Source: Morinoia aosen (lineage: Eukaryota > Arthropoda > Malacostraca > Amphipoda > Talitridae). Taken from it: DNA of 64,000 nt. The notes beneath the pieces are model-generated. The model was given only the letters and a program-made list of their open reading frames with translations, did no database searches and was not told the origin of the DNA. The DNA is taken from NCBI GenBank assembly GCA_030386875.1, contig CM059567.1, positions 82,639,130-82,703,129 on the forward strand. The letters are read 5' to 3'. A program made the position numbers and the translations under genes. Below are positions 10,367 to 22,800 of this stretch, in pieces; position 1 is the stretch's first letter, and each line of letters begins with the position of its first letter.

Positions 10367-13300
10367 ATGAATCCCTCCGCACCAGCATTCCAGCCCCGGG
10401 CTTCCACCGGCTCACCCGCCGTGGTCTTTGAAACGAAGCCACCAGTGATCGACGGAGCTATGAGGCTCTCAATGATCGAAGATCTGAAAAAGGCGCCAAG
10501 CCAACCCTACGCGGGAGAGGCTCACCTGTTCCACAGATGGTTCGATGCCATCAAGAGAAGGATGGAGAGGCTCGCCGTGGAGCCCATCGACGCCATCGAG
10601 ATCCTCACGAACCACACCTGCGGCGAGCCAAGGAGCCTCATTGACGACACCCTGGCAGCTACCTACCTGGACACAGCGGCCCTGCTCACCCTCATCGTCG
10701 AACAATTGAAGACTCGCTTCGCCTCTGACGACAGGGTAGCCGATAGCCTGCTCGAACGCCTCGCGCAAACGTCAGACATACGGGGAACAAAGGGCGACCG
10801 CACGGTCGGTCTCAAGCTGCGGAAGTTCAGCGACGCCTGCCTAGCGATTCAACACACAATGCGGCACAACAAAGGCCTCGGCTTCCTGAACATCGACGTA
10901 GGGCTGTCTCCCATCGTTGAGAGGCTACCCTTCTTCGTTCTGGACGCCTGGAGAAGCGAACGAACTAGGCACAGAAGACTATCTGGATCGCTACCTGATT
11001 TCGCGAGGTTCTGCGATTTCATCAAAACGCTGTCAGATACCCAATGCGACAGTTTCGGAGCATCAAACCTCAACTGGGTGAGCGCCCGACGTGACGCCGC
11101 GGCACCCGCTCGTCCCAATTCAAGAGCCCCGCGAGTGCTCTACACGTCCTCGGAGAATCAAACCGGCAGCTGTGTCCTCCACCACAGCGCTCAGCACGCG
11201 ACAAACTCGTGCCAAGCGGTAAGAAAGATGGAATCTCAGAAAAAGAAGGACTTCATACGCGAGCACAGACTGTGCTACCGTTGTTTAGGCCCTCACTGGG
11301 CAAAGCACTGCCGAGAAGTCGTGAAGTGCGATGACTGCGGAGCTGACAACCACAGCACGACGGCCCATTTCAACCGAATGAAGACCGAGAACTACGGTGT
11401 AGCTATCAGCAGGGCACGCCCCAAGCGGGACACAAGCGTCGAACAGACCCCGAGCGAGGTCGGAGAGAACCCGAAAGCCAGGGCGTTGAATTCTCGTTCG
11501 GCCACGACCGGAGGCAGAGCATGCAGCAAAACCATCCTGGCCGACGTTTTCGACGAAAGATCGGGCCGGTCGTGTCGCGTCTACGCCATTATCGACGAGC
11601 AAAGTACGACGTCTTTCTGTTCCTCTAAGCTACTGGACACTCTTCAGGTGACGGGCCCCAAGTCCTACTACACGCTGGAGACCCTGTCCGATCAATCGGT
11701 CGCTCGACAAGGCAGATGCGTGTCCGGATTGAAGATCAGGGGAGTTTCCGAAAGCAAGGCTTTCGAGCTCCCACCGATGTACGAGTGCGACCTCATTCCC
11801 GACACCAAAGAGGAAGTGGCGACTAAGGAACGTGTGGAAAGGACCCCGGAAATAGCCCACTTCGCCCCCCACTTCCTCACCCTCGACGACAAGGCAGAAG
11901 TTGCCGTGCTTCTCGGGACAGACAGTGGGGACATACTGTACAGCCACGCTGACCAACGTCGTCAGAGTGCCCCATTTGTTCACCACACCGCTTTGGGCTG
12001 GGCCGTGGTCGGCAAAGTGAGCGACAGCGTCGGGCCCTCACTCGGACGAAGATGTACAATCTTAAAGGTAACAGCTGAAACCGTTCACGAACATCTCAGC
12101 GCCAGGATGTGTTTCGGGCCGTCCCCCGAAAAGGACATGTTCGTCCAACAACCCGACGACGAGATGCCCGGTCTATCTCACGACGACCACAAGTTCTTGA
12201 AAGCGATGGAGGAAATAAGGGTAAACGACGAAAGCCACCTCGAAGCGCCACTGCCGCTGAGATCGCTCGACGCGGCGCTGCCCGACAACAGAGTGGCGGT
12301 GCTTCGTCGTCAAGAGAACACGCTGAAGAGACTAACAAGGGAGCCGGCGAAGTTACAGCAGTGTCTAGATGCCATGAAGAAAAATCTCGACATGCGACAC
12401 GTTGAGCAGATACCGGCGATCGAAAGGAACCGACCGTGCGGTCTCACATGGTACATCCCCATCTTCCCGGTAGTCCAAGAAAAGAAGTCCAAGGTGAGGC
12501 TCGTCTTCGACAGCGCTGCCAAGTATCAAGGGACTAGCCTCAACACGTGCCTGCTGTCGGGACCAGACTACAACAATCGTCTGCGGGATGTGCTAACGAG
12601 ATTTCGGGAGCACAAGATCGCCTTCGTAGCTGACGTCGAGAGCATGTTCCACGCCTTCCACGTACCGCCAGATCACAAGAACCTAATGAGATTCTACTGG
12701 TGGGCCGACAACGACCCCCAGAAGCCCCTCGTGCCGCATCGAGCGCGCGTGCACGTATTCGGTAACACCAGCAGCCCCGCCGTAGCCACGATGTGCCTCC
12801 ACCGCGCCGCTCAGGGAACTGCCAGCGAAACGCGGCCCGAAGATGCAGAACACCTCGAAGCGGCGCAAGATTATGTAACGTCGCATTTCTACTGCGACGA
12901 CGGACTTGGAACTGCGCCAGACCTCGCCAAAGCTATCGGAATCTTGCGAACGGCCAAATATCTCCTGTCACGGTACCACATCAGACTGCACAAGATCATG
13001 TCCAACTCCATGGAGGTCCTCAAGGCCTTCCCCGCGAGCGAGAGAGCGACCGAAGACGACATCGACCTGATTACAGCCCCCAACCACAGCACGCTCGGCG
13101 TGTCGTGGAACATCGCCAGCGACTGTTTTGTGCTGAAAGTGAACATACCAGACCGCCCCCACACGAAAAGAGGACTGCTATCTGCAATCAACTCAATCTA
13201 TGATCCTATCGGCTTCGCCAGCCCAGTCACACTCGGCGGGCGACTCATCCTACGAAACCTGCTCTCCGAAACCGACCGAGCATCCGGTGGCAAGACATTG

Positions 13301-15298
13301 GATTGGGATGAGCCCATCCCGAGCGGCACGGTTCAGTCGTGGCTGCGCTGGCTCCAGAGCCTTCAATGTCTGCACGAGCTCTCGATTCCAAGGTGCTTCC
13401 TTCCACCAGAATCGAACGGAAACGACACCCAAACCTTGCACATTTTCTCGGACGCCTCGCAGGAGGCCATCGGAAACGTGACGTACCTGCGTACGACCAC
13501 CAACAGCGGCCAAGGGCACGTCGCGTTCGTACACGGAGAAAGTCGTGTGGCTCCAAGAGCTGCCACCTCGATTCCCAGATTGGAATTGTGTGCAGCAGTG
13601 GGAGCAGTTTTGTCAAGCCTGCAGACGATACAGGAACTGAAAAGGAAACCCTCTCGAGTATACTTCTATTCGGACAGCAAGGTTGTGCTAGGTTACATCA
13701 GAAACGACTCTGCGAGATTCAGTCGGTATGTTCAGAGAAGGGTGGACATCATCCGTCAGAGCAGTGACCCGTCCCAATGGAGCCACGTCGACACCACATC
13801 GAATCCCGCCGACCTAGCCTCGAGGCCGACCGACCCATCGAGACTAATGCAGACGGAATGGCTCAGGGGTCCGGCATTTCTAATCAGCGACGTCGTCTCC
13901 CCTTCCTCCACCTCGGCTTACCCGACGGATCCCAATGAACTCCCCGAGGCCGAAACAAGGGCCGACGTTCAAGCCCTTCGATCGACGGGCAATATCGCTG
14001 AATTTCTGTTCTCCAAGCTCTTCTCAAAATTCAGTTCATGGTCGGCCATCCTGAGGATTGCCGCCAGGGTAGTAGCTCTGTCGCAAAAGCTACTCAACAG
14101 AGTCCTCCACCGAAGAGCCGACCAGAACAGCCACGTCGCGGTTGCCGACCCTCAAGCCCTAGCTCACAACGTCCTGATTCTGGAAGCCCAGAAGTCCGCC
14201 TTCTCAGATCTTTTCGACCGGATGCGCCGAAAGGGAAGTGTAGCCCCTCAACACAAACTTGCCAGCCTTGCACCCTTCGTCGATCAAAGCGGGCTGATCA
14301 GAGTGGGAGGTAGACTTGCCATCTCAGACTTCCCAGAAGACATCAAGCACCCCTTACTGCTCCCCTTCGACCACCCCATCAGCGCTGCTGTCATGATGCA
14401 TTACCATCAGAAAACGAAGCACCAAGGCCGGCACGTGACGCACGCCTCCATCCGAGAAGCCGGGTATCACATCGAGAACGGCCGAAGGGCGATACAGAAG
14501 TTACTACGGAACTGCGCCATCTGTCAGCGACTAAGGGCCTCCTTCTTGACCCCGCAAATGGCAGAACTGCCGAAGGAACGCTCCGAGACCGCGCCGCCCT
14601 TCACCTTCGTGGGCTTCGACGTCTTTGGTCACTGGATGATAAACAACGGACCAGCCACAAGACGCAACGCCCCCCTCAGAAAGTGCTGGGCTCTCCTCCT
14701 CACTTGCCTCGCTTCCCGCGCAGTTCATATCGAGATGCTGCCATCCCTCGATACTCCTGCTTTCATCAACAGCTTCAGGAGGTTCATAGCGGTGCGAGGT
14801 CCCTGTTCAGTCCTGCGGTCCGACAGAGGCACCAACTTCATCGGAGCCAAGAACCTAGCCGAAGAAGTCAACGTCCAGCAGGCCAGTCGGGCCCTATCGG
14901 ACCTGGGCGTGCGTTGGGAAATGAACCCACCGCATGCCTCTCACTTCGGCGGAGTGTGGGAGCGCAAGATAGGTCAGATCCGAAGGTGTTTAGAAGCAGC
15001 CCTCTTGCACGCCGGTCAACATTCTCTGTCCTTCGACGAGTTACACACCCTACTGCAGGAAGCAGCAGCCATCGTGAACTCCACTCCACTGTGGGAGACG
15101 TCCTTTGATCCCAACGAACCGCTGCCAGTGACCCCAAACATGCTCCTGACGCAGAAGACCAGCACGCCACAGCACGACAGGCCCGCGCTCACTCGACACG
15201 AACCGGCTTACGGGAAGTTGCGATGGAAAAAGGTGCAGTACCTGGCAGATCAGTTTTGGCTGAGGTGGAGGAGGGGCTACATCTACGAACTGCATTAA
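10367..15298 (+). CDS. pol: BEL/Pao gag-pol polyprotein
   Basis: This 1643-residue ORF makes the enzymes for element replication. In order: capsid-like domain (about 35-230); zinc knuckles CYRCLGPHWAKHC (about 303) and CDDCGADNH (about 324); a BEL-type aspartic protease with IIDEQST (about 406); RT with RLVFDSAAK (about 710) and the active site FYCDDGL (about 841), where C replaces the V of the usual YVDD; RNase H with IFSDASQ (about 1026) and YSDSK (about 1102); integrase with an HH-CC finger (about 1344-1386) and a D-D-E core (GFDVFG about 1418, RSDRGTNF about 1485, GGVWERK about 1531). It ends at TAA 15296-15298 inside the C-terminal integrase-associated domain, and the same frame continues to 15547. 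Capsid function is inferred from position; the enzyme calls are motif-based. Confidence 0.95.
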   Translation: MNPSAPAFQPRASTGSPAVVFETKPPVIDGAMRLSMIEDLKKAPSQPYAGEAHLFHRWFDAIKRRMERLAVEPIDAIEILTNHTCGEPRSLIDDTLAATYLDTAALLTLIVEQLKTRFASDDRVADSLLERLAQTSDIRGTKGDRTVGLKLRKFSDACLAIQHTMRHNKGLGFLNIDVGLSPIVERLPFFVLDAWRSERTRHRRLSGSLPDFARFCDFIKTLSDTQCDSFGASNLNWVSARRDAAAPARPNSRAPRVLYTSSENQTGSCVLHHSAQHATNSCQAVRKMESQKKKDFIREHRLCYRCLGPHWAKHCREVVKCDDCGADNHSTTAHFNRMKTENYGVAISRARPKRDTSVEQTPSEVGENPKARALNSRSATTGGRACSKTILADVFDERSGRSCRVYAIIDEQSTTSFCSSKLLDTLQVTGPKSYYTLETLSDQSVARQGRCVSGLKIRGVSESKAFELPPMYECDLIPDTKEEVATKERVERTPEIAHFAPHFLTLDDKAEVAVLLGTDSGDILYSHADQRRQSAPFVHHTALGWAVVGKVSDSVGPSLGRRCTILKVTAETVHEHLSARMCFGPSPEKDMFVQQPDDEMPGLSHDDHKFLKAMEEIRVNDESHLEAPLPLRSLDAALPDNRVAVLRRQENTLKRLTREPAKLQQCLDAMKKNLDMRHVEQIPAIERNRPCGLTWYIPIFPVVQEKKSKVRLVFDSAAKYQGTSLNTCLLSGPDYNNRLRDVLTRFREHKIAFVADVESMFHAFHVPPDHKNLMRFYWWADNDPQKPLVPHRARVHVFGNTSSPAVATMCLHRAAQGTASETRPEDAEHLEAAQDYVTSHFYCDDGLGTAPDLAKAIGILRTAKYLLSRYHIRLHKIMSNSMEVLKAFPASERATEDDIDLITAPNHSTLGVSWNIASDCFVLKVNIPDRPHTKRGLLSAINSIYDPIGFASPVTLGGRLILRNLLSETDRASGGKTLDWDEPIPSGTVQSWLRWLQSLQCLHELSIPRCFLPPESNGNDTQTLHIFSDASQEAIGNVTYLRTTTNSGQGHVAFVHGESRVAPRAATSIPRLELCAAVGAVLSSLQTIQELKRKPSRVYFYSDSKVVLGYIRNDSARFSRYVQRRVDIIRQSSDPSQWSHVDTTSNPADLASRPTDPSRLMQTEWLRGPAFLISDVVSPSSTSAYPTDPNELPEAETRADVQALRSTGNIAEFLFSKLFSKFSSWSAILRIAARVVALSQKLLNRVLHRRADQNSHVAVADPQALAHNVLILEAQKSAFSDLFDRMRRKGSVAPQHKLASLAPFVDQSGLIRVGGRLAISDFPEDIKHPLLLPFDHPISAAVMMHYHQKTKHQGRHVTHASIREAGYHIENGRRAIQKLLRNCAICQRLRASFLTPQMAELPKERSETAPPFTFVGFDVFGHWMINNGPATRRNAPLRKCWALLLTCLASRAVHIEMLPSLDTPAFINSFRRFIAVRGPCSVLRSDRGTNFIGAKNLAEEVNVQQASRALSDLGVRWEMNPPHASHFGGVWERKIGQIRRCLEAALLHAGQHSLSFDELHTLLQEAAAIVNSTPLWETSFDPNEPLPVTPNMLLTQKTSTPQHDRPALTRHEPAYGKLRWKKVQYLADQFWLRWRRGYIYELH

Positions 15299-15547
15299 CG
15301 CAGCAAATGGAGAGCCGTCAACCCACCGCTAAAGAAAGGAGACATAGTCCTGGTGATGGAGAAGATGGCCAGGAGAACCACCTGGCCGACAGGCGTCATC
15401 GAAGAGACCATCCCCAGTCACGATGGATCGTTGAGGACAGCCACCGTACGACTCGCGCGACGAAACGACAACGACGGGATCCAGCGGGTGGTACGTCCCG
15501 CCACTGAATTAGTTCTCATCCACCGCCCCCCCGGCGTCAGCACTTAG
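15299..15547 (+). pseudogene. C-terminal end of BEL/Pao polyprotein, behind a stop codon
   Basis: The reading frame of the preceding ORF continues without interruption after the TAA for 82 codons to a TAG at 15545. It encodes RSKWRAVNPPLKKGDIVLVM and then a valine-rich strand pattern typical of the small beta-barrel domain that closes BEL integrases. The TAA probably replaces a CAA codon. In this copy the tail is cut off from the polyprotein unless the stop is suppressed. Confidence 0.85.
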
Positions 15548-15561
15548 TGGAGAAAATCCAC

Positions 15562-15575
15562 AAAGGAGGGGGGAG
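15562..15575 (+). promoter_or_regulatory. Polypurine tract of BEL/Pao element
   Basis: AAAGGAGGGGGGAG lies directly before the TGTCACG start of the 3' LTR. In LTR retrotransposons this tract primes plus-strand DNA synthesis. Position and composition are diagnostic. Confidence 0.9.
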
Positions 15576-17966
15576 TGTCACGTCGTACAAGACGTGAGAA
15601 AATTTGAAGAAATTTGATAAATTTGTTCGGCAACATTTTGCGGATCCGCGCTTCGTCCGCAAGAATGACGCCAACGTTTTATTTGTTTGAAGTGCGTGGG
15701 AGGAACAGGTTCCCGGATAATATTAAGTTTTGTGTAGTTAGAGAGTGAACTTGAGTGGGAAACTCATTCGGTTTACGTGTTACCGCGCTAGCTATATTTT
15801 CGGGTGTTTTTAACATATTTGTGTTTAGATAGCGGTGAACAGGCGGCTTCTAGAGCATTCGAGGATGCTTCCGGTCGCTGGTGAACCACCCACATTAAGC
15901 TAGACTAGCCGTCGTAACGTGTCATAGCAAGTGCGCTGCAGTGTAATGTTTGGAAATGTCAGGTTCCATTTTGGCAGTACTTTAGAAGAAAAGCGTGTGA
16001 TTTAACTGATGAACTTTCCTATCTCTATTTCACTGCTCCAAGTAATTTTGTATTAATGTCCAAATGTTTTTTTTTGCTCAGCACCATTTGCATAATAGCC
16101 AGGCCATGTAAGCTATGTTGTCATATATAATATTGTAAACAGTGTCAAGGGCAGTAAATGCAACATGGAGAGACTGACATTTCAATGCTTTTTAGTTTGA
16201 CACAAGATTGCTTGAAGTTTATCACATTTCATAGATTAACATAAGATAGCAAAATCATATATTTATTTGATAATGCAAACCAACCACTGCTTCACTATTG
16301 AGAGATTTGTGTGCTGAAAATAAAAACTATGGTGATTCTTCCATGGATTAGACATCAGTTGTTGATATTGAAAAATCCACGGCACGTCGTGCTGGACCTG
16401 CACCAACTTGGGAACATGATTTTTCTTGTCTTTGTGTTTTTCTTGTCTTTGTATTATTTCTTGTCTTTGTATTATTTATAACATTCATTAATAGAAAGAT
16501 GTGAGGCAAAGTAAAATAAATTTAGTCGAGTGGCTTCTTACCTATGAGCTGTGCTGGGCAAGTTGCGCCAGTCAGCAAGGTGGAAGCCTAAAGTCACGGC
16601 ATTCAGTAGACTGAGAATAGGCGCAGGAATTCGAGACCACTAGCTCATACGATTTGTGTTCTCAAAGCGACGTTGAAAAACGTGTACTTGCCTCTCTCAT
16701 TTTTTGATAATAGAATTTATTGATAATGGCTGATCTGATAACCTTAGTGATTTGCCCCTGCTTCAGAGACCTAATTTCTGCTGTCTCTTTTCCACAGATA
16801 GGGTAAAGAAAGCCAGAGTAGGCACTTAATTTGCAGACTAAAATAAGATGTCACAGGTCTAAACTGAGGGACCTTTCCTCATCGTCTGTAAGTATTTTAG
16901 AGTATCCTCTTTTAACTTGTGATGTTACCTAACTCGTCATCTCTTTATATTGTGAAGCAGTGTGAAAACTAAAACTTGTTTTGCGATCGTCCACCTTTGT
17001 TCAGACAGAGTGCTTATTGACTAATGACCGCTGTGTTAGGATTGTTGGATACGGATGTACATTCATGTTTGTAACTTTGTGCTTCCTTAAAGGGACACTT
17101 TGAACATTGGCCGAAACAAGCGATTCATGTATTGTTGCCTGGCGTCAAGGATTACGAAGTTTATGTCATGTACATATAAACTGTCAAAAGTGTTCTCACC
17201 TCACAATGGAAGTGCATCGTCCATGAAATTGCGCTGCCTCTTATAGCTATCATTACATGTATTATCGAATGTAGATTGGGCAAGATTAGGAGTACATTGC
17301 CCTCAATCATTCCCTCCGACTAGTGACACGAGTTTACAATGTTCGTGTGCGTATATCATAGATGTGCTCTTTCTAAATGTGTTACTCGACTAGAGACGTA
17401 TTTTTCTTCCCTGTCGATGCAACGGAAACCTTTCTTGTTTGTGAACTTATTTCTCGGCCTACTGTTCCTGTGCACCTTGTGCGTAGATTCCGCGTCCCCC
17501 CAACTACACGCTAGATGGTGCCTTCCTCTTTCCTCTCTTGGGACACCTTTGTCGCGGTCAAGGGAGGCTAAAACTTTCTTATATAGTAATACTAGTAATG
17601 GTAATGCGAATTGTTGTGGTGCTACGTCGTTAGCAGGGCGGTGAATTCTCTTTTTATGTGTTACTATTCTATGGCCTCTTATGTCCCACTCAGCTATTTC
17701 TCGTGTACCCTTGAGGTGTGAGTTACTTTCTTGTTGTGCGGTGCTATATGCATCAGTTAATCATTCGACTATGATCTTGAATTAGGCCCCTCATGTCATG
17801 CAATTCGTGGTCCGACTCTGAATCATACCTTTCTGGGCAGATTCACGGAGTCTTGGATAAGAAATAAAACCGAAGAAACCGCGTGTTCTTCTTGGTGTCC
17901 CTAAGCCTTCCGTTCAATGGCGTGCCGAAAGCGAAGATAGAGGTTCCGCTAGCGCACGACATTACA
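15576..17966 (+). repeat. 3' LTR of BEL/Pao element
   Basis: The LTR is 2391 bp and nearly identical to the 5' LTR. Differences seen include one extra T in a T-run near 16075, G for C near 15842, A for T near 16677, T for C near 16750 and T for G near 17042. The polyadenylation signal is at 17863-17868. The CACTT target duplication follows at 17967-17971. Confidence 0.95.
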
Positions 17967-17971
17967 CACTT

Positions 17972-18489
17972 ACTGTAAAATAAGAATGAAATTAATAGTG
18001 AATAAACATACACTATTATATTTTGCTTTTATTGCTTCTTTAAACTGCAGTTTAAATTTTGAAGTACCTACAATTGTGCACTACCACATATGAAATCAAC
18101 ATTGGCCGCACAGTAGTGCAATCCTGATTCCTGATTGACCTAAAGTGCGTAATTGTTCCTTCTCATTAATATATGTATATTACTATTCATTCACACTCAA
18201 AAATTATTGAGACGACAAGGTCAATCCCTCATCAGGCACTTGACAACATGCCATACCGGCTTAACGTCTTCAATGGAATAAGAAACTCGAGTGAGAGCGA
18301 ACACCTCATACCTTTTAGAGCAGAAATTTTTTCAGAAATAAGAGACACTTCAACGTACTACACACTCGCACTGAAATACATTCTGACATTGCGTGAAAAA
18401 AACTTATTGCATAATGAGAAGCCACCACTACACCTGTGACGCACAAAACCATTCGAATAACTGCCGCGAAAAGGCTTGCTTGAGCAGCT
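17972..18489. other. Stretch without recognisable gene
   Basis: AT-rich sequence between the BEL element and the hAT-like element. Open frames of up to 88 codons exist but show no recognisable motif. The last 8 bases (18482-18489) are the GAGCAGCT duplication of the next element. Confidence 0.6.
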
Positions 18490-19818
18490 CATGGCTGCCA
18501 CTGAGGTTTTTCTCTTTCCCCCAGATTTGCGGTAGAAATTCCCCTATTTTCGTCAAAAATCCCCCAAAATTAAGGAAAAAACGTATTATGGTATATATTA
18601 AATAAAAACTGACATTACTTAATGTATATTAAATCCAAATGTAATTTCGTCTTTTTCATTGACAGCTTGTGAGCTATCTTGCTGTAGGGGTAAATTGTTT
18701 TACCCACAGGTAAGAAATTATACCCACTTGAGGAAAGGTCGTGTTGGTAAAAGTTTTCTACATGAGTAAGCTCACTTATGGTAATTCCACTGGATTTCTT
18801 GGATAGCTCTCCTACGGTATCAGCGTTGGTACTTGCAACATTTATGTTTCTCTTATGTTGCACTGAACATTGTTTTGTTTTAATTTTACAAAGAAATATT
18901 GCAGCCCTTACATTACCTGCAGTTGGGATTACGGTTTCATTTCAGACGAGTTTTAATTTGGTGGCACCGAACCAATCATTTCTAAATGACTGCGTATAGA
19001 ACTTTCGTTTCGTAGAACATGATTCGGTTCAGTAAGCCATTGGAAAATATAATCAGCATTCTAAAGCAAGAATAATAATTATAAAATAATGAAATCATTA
19101 TATAAATAGCATTAATCACTAAAATGAACCTATTTGTCATCTTTGTAAAGTTTTGCTCGTTAAAACGTTAAGTTAATATTCAAAGTTGAAGAACTAATTG
19201 CTGAAAAGCATGCAACAGAGTTAGTCTCTGTGACGCATATAAGTTATGAAAAGACATAAAAATAAAACGTTAATATTGAAAGTTACTGATTGAAACCTAG
19301 GCGTGCCGCACATTTTTAACATCTCTTAATTTCGAACCACACAAGTATTCAATCTACAAGAACTCCTGCTTCCGCCTCTTTCGCAGAAGAAAATACAATA
19401 AAAATATCTGAATTTCCAAATTAACATATAGGAATAATTACCACATAATTTAGGTTAATGGAAAGAATGTCGATCAAAAAGTATTCGCTCAGAGGAAGGA
19501 AGCTAGCAACCGTAACGGTCACTGTTTTTCTTTTTATTCCTTTTATAGAGCGAACTCTCGTTAGCTCTGTGAGCTGTGAGAATTAGAGTAATGTTACTGT
19601 TCATTGTTCCGATGTGAATCTCGTTGCTAGTCTAATGAGTTCGTTCCTCGTTCAAACTTCGTTATATCGCCTTTTACCCACGAAATCACGCTAGATTTCT
19701 TACTCTTTTCTATACTTTCTAAGCTAGTTTTTAGATAGATATATCCTTTTAATCTTGACTCTGTATTTCGTTTTAAGTTGTACAATAGTACTTACTGCCT
19801 ACTGTTTACTAATTTTGA

Positions 19819-22800
19819 ATGACTGATCACGCTGATATATTAGATGAAATCGACCCGGATCTCAATCATTTGAACAGAATATTTCCAAACCTAAACGACT
19901 CTGAAAACTGCAGATATACTAATATATCAAAATTCAACGAATCTATACGAATAACCCGGCAGGATTTTTCGCTACTGTGTTGGAACTGTAGGTCACTCTA
20001 TCCAAAATTGGAAGAGATACAATGCACTATTACTGAACTTAAGTATACCTTAGATGTGATTAGCTTCACCGAAAGCTGGCTAGATGACTCGACCAAAGAC
20101 ATGATTAAATTTGAAAATTATCATAGTTACCATTCGCTACGAAAAAACAAGCGAGGCAGGGGCATCAGTACATACATTTCTAAGCACATGGATTCGAGAA
20201 TCATAGCAAGTGCAACACTGAATCAGGATCATATAGAATCATTATTCGTAGAACTGTCTAGAGATGGCAAACGAATTGTGCTTGGAACGGTGTATAGGCC
20301 GCCTACAGCCTGTCCTATATCCTTCCTTAATGAGCTTAATCGTATTATTTCTCAGTTCAACAGGTCCTTCTACAATGACATAATAGTATGCGGTGACTTC
20401 AACTATGATTTGCTGAAATATGAAAGCTATGAACCAATCTCTAATTTCTTAAATGCATTTCATTCTAAATCTTTCCTTCCGATCATCACAAAGCCAACAC
20501 GAATAACCTCAGAATGTGCCACGCTGCTTGACAATATCTTTATGACAGACCCAAGTGATTTTCTTGCTGGAATAATTACTTCTGACTTATCAGATCATTT
20601 TCCAGTTTTTCTTATTAAGAAAAATGTCTATCTTGCGTGCACCAAAGCACGGGCTGAAACTTATTCATATCGTAAAATAAACGAATCAAATTTAGAAGAA
20701 ATGCGCACCGTTCTAGAAAATTTAATGCCAACATTGCACATCACCCAACAAAACAATAATGCAAGGAGCATTGATGAATCAGTAGTAAAGTTGACTGAAA
20801 CTATAATGACCGCATACAATCAGTGTTGCCCAATTGTAACTCGTACAGTTACCCCGAAAAATAAACAAAAGCCCTGGATTACTAGAGACATCGTGATAAA
20901 TATAAAGAAACGCCAAGCGTACCTAGCCCTCCTTTGCGAAGGGCGAATATCTAGAGAAACATATAACCGATTCAGAAACTATGTGACAAACCAGATAAGA
21001 ACATCAAAAAAGAGCTACTTTACCCTCAAGTTTACTCAATTCAAAGCTGACGTTAAAATGACTTGGCGCCTCCTTAACTCTTGTTATAAACCGAATAACG
21101 CCGAAAAAAAGAAAATTGGTTATATCACTCAAGATAATGTAAAATACCATGAGAAGAATGAAATTGCTAATCTCTTCAACAACTTCTTTGTAAACGTAGG
21201 GAAAACTATAGCCAATGGTATTCCAAGTGAACCTACTGATCACCTGGAATTTATGGATCATATTCGAGAACACAACTCCTTTTTCTTTACGCCTACAAAC
21301 TCCTCCGATGTAATTGCGCGCATAAACAACATGAAAAATAAATCGAGTGGGTTACAAACGTTTCCAACTAAAATACTTAAAATAATTGCTGATATTGTGG
21401 CCCCGCTGATATCCAATATTATTAACCAGTCTCTCTTACTAGGCACTTTCCCGAACTCCCTCAAAGTTGCTAGAGTAACCCCTATCTTCAAAAATGGTGA
21501 AAAAACCTGTGTAAACAATTATCGACCTATCTCCATGTTACCAATTATTAGTAAGGTATTCGAGAAAATTGTGTATAAAAAAGTGTACTCTTATTTTGAA
21601 CAAAAATCATTTCTCTATGATAAACAATACGGCTTTCGCTGTAAAAAATCAACAACACAGGCAATATTAAATCATTTACAATTCCTTTATTCTAATATAG
21701 ATAACGGAAAGACTGTCTTCTCTGTATTTCTTGACTTTCGAAAGGCATTCGATTGTGTGGACCATAACATTTTACTCTCGAAACTTCATTGTTATGGCAT
21801 TCGTGGGGTTGCCCATGATTGGTTCAGATCATACCTAACAAATCGGAAGCAATACGTTGTCATTGACGACGCAAAATCGGACCCACAAAAAATTAGCCAT
21901 GGAGTTCCACAAGGATCTGTTCTTGGGCCTCTCCTTTTTCTGATTTTTATCAATGATATTATTAAATCTACATCATTTTTTAAATTCATACTTTTTGCCG
22001 ATGACAGTACGCTTTCTGCGGTCCTTCCGAACGAAAATCCCACTACGATTGCGGAGAGTATAAATAATGAACTCCATAAGGTTTCACTGTGGCATAAAGC
22101 TAATAAAATAAGCCTCAATATCGATAAAACAAATTATATTACGTTCTCATACAAGAAAAATATATCTCTACCATCCATTAAAATTGGCGAAGGTGAAATC
22201 AAAGAAACCAACTCATGTAAATTTCTGGGCATCATAATAGATAAACATCTGACCTTCAAAGAGCACATCACTCATATTAGTTCTAAATTATCAAAATCCA
22301 TCGGAATCCTGAATAAAGTTAAAAATTTCCTGCCTGAAACAGCCTTACTAATGCTTTATCGAACGCTCATTTCACCATACCTGCAATACGGAATAGAAGC
22401 ATGGCATGGAACTGATAAAAATAAAACCAATATAATTTTTACTCTGCAAAAAAGAGCCATCAGAGCGGTAAAGAACCTAGAATATAATGCTCACACAAAT
22501 GATTCATTCAAAAATTTACAAATACTTAAACTCTCGGATCTCTACAAAATCTCCATCTGCAATTTCATCTACAAAACATTAGCTAATGATGGCGACAATA
22601 GCCTTCAACAGTTATTAACTGCGCAAACTGGTCATCACGACCATTTAACACGAAATAAAAGTAAATTCATGCTTCCTTATTATTCAAAGGCCCGCTCGCA
22701 ACATAGTATACTATTCGTTGGAACTAAAACCTGGAACTCAATACCTGCGGAGATCCGTGAAAGTAATTCTTACAAGGTATTTAAAAGAAATCTTGAGTCT

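Larger units (their letters stand above)
6969..17966 (+). mobile_element. Full-length BEL/Pao LTR retrotransposon
   Basis: A complete 11.0-kb element: 5' LTR 6969-9358, gag-pol 9464-15547, polypurine tract 15562-15575, and 3' LTR 15576-17966. It is flanked by perfect 5-bp duplications CACTT at 6964-6968 and 17967-17971. Domain order gag, protease, RT, RNase H, integrase, plus the BEL-type RT and protease motifs, identify BEL/Pao. There is no room for an envelope gene between the pol end and the polypurine tract. The LTRs differ by only about four substitutions and one T-run length change by eye, so the insertion is young. Two in-frame stop codons (10232 and 15296) mean this copy may not be autonomous unless they are read through. 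Confidence 0.95.

Noticed and set aside
12109..15108. Many long antisense and alternate-frame ORFs in the BEL pol
   Set aside because: They are by-products of the GC-rich, stop-poor pol sequence and show no motifs.
15548..15575. Envelope gene, making the BEL element an endogenous retrovirus
   Set aside because: Only 28 bases separate the end of the pol frame and the 3' LTR.
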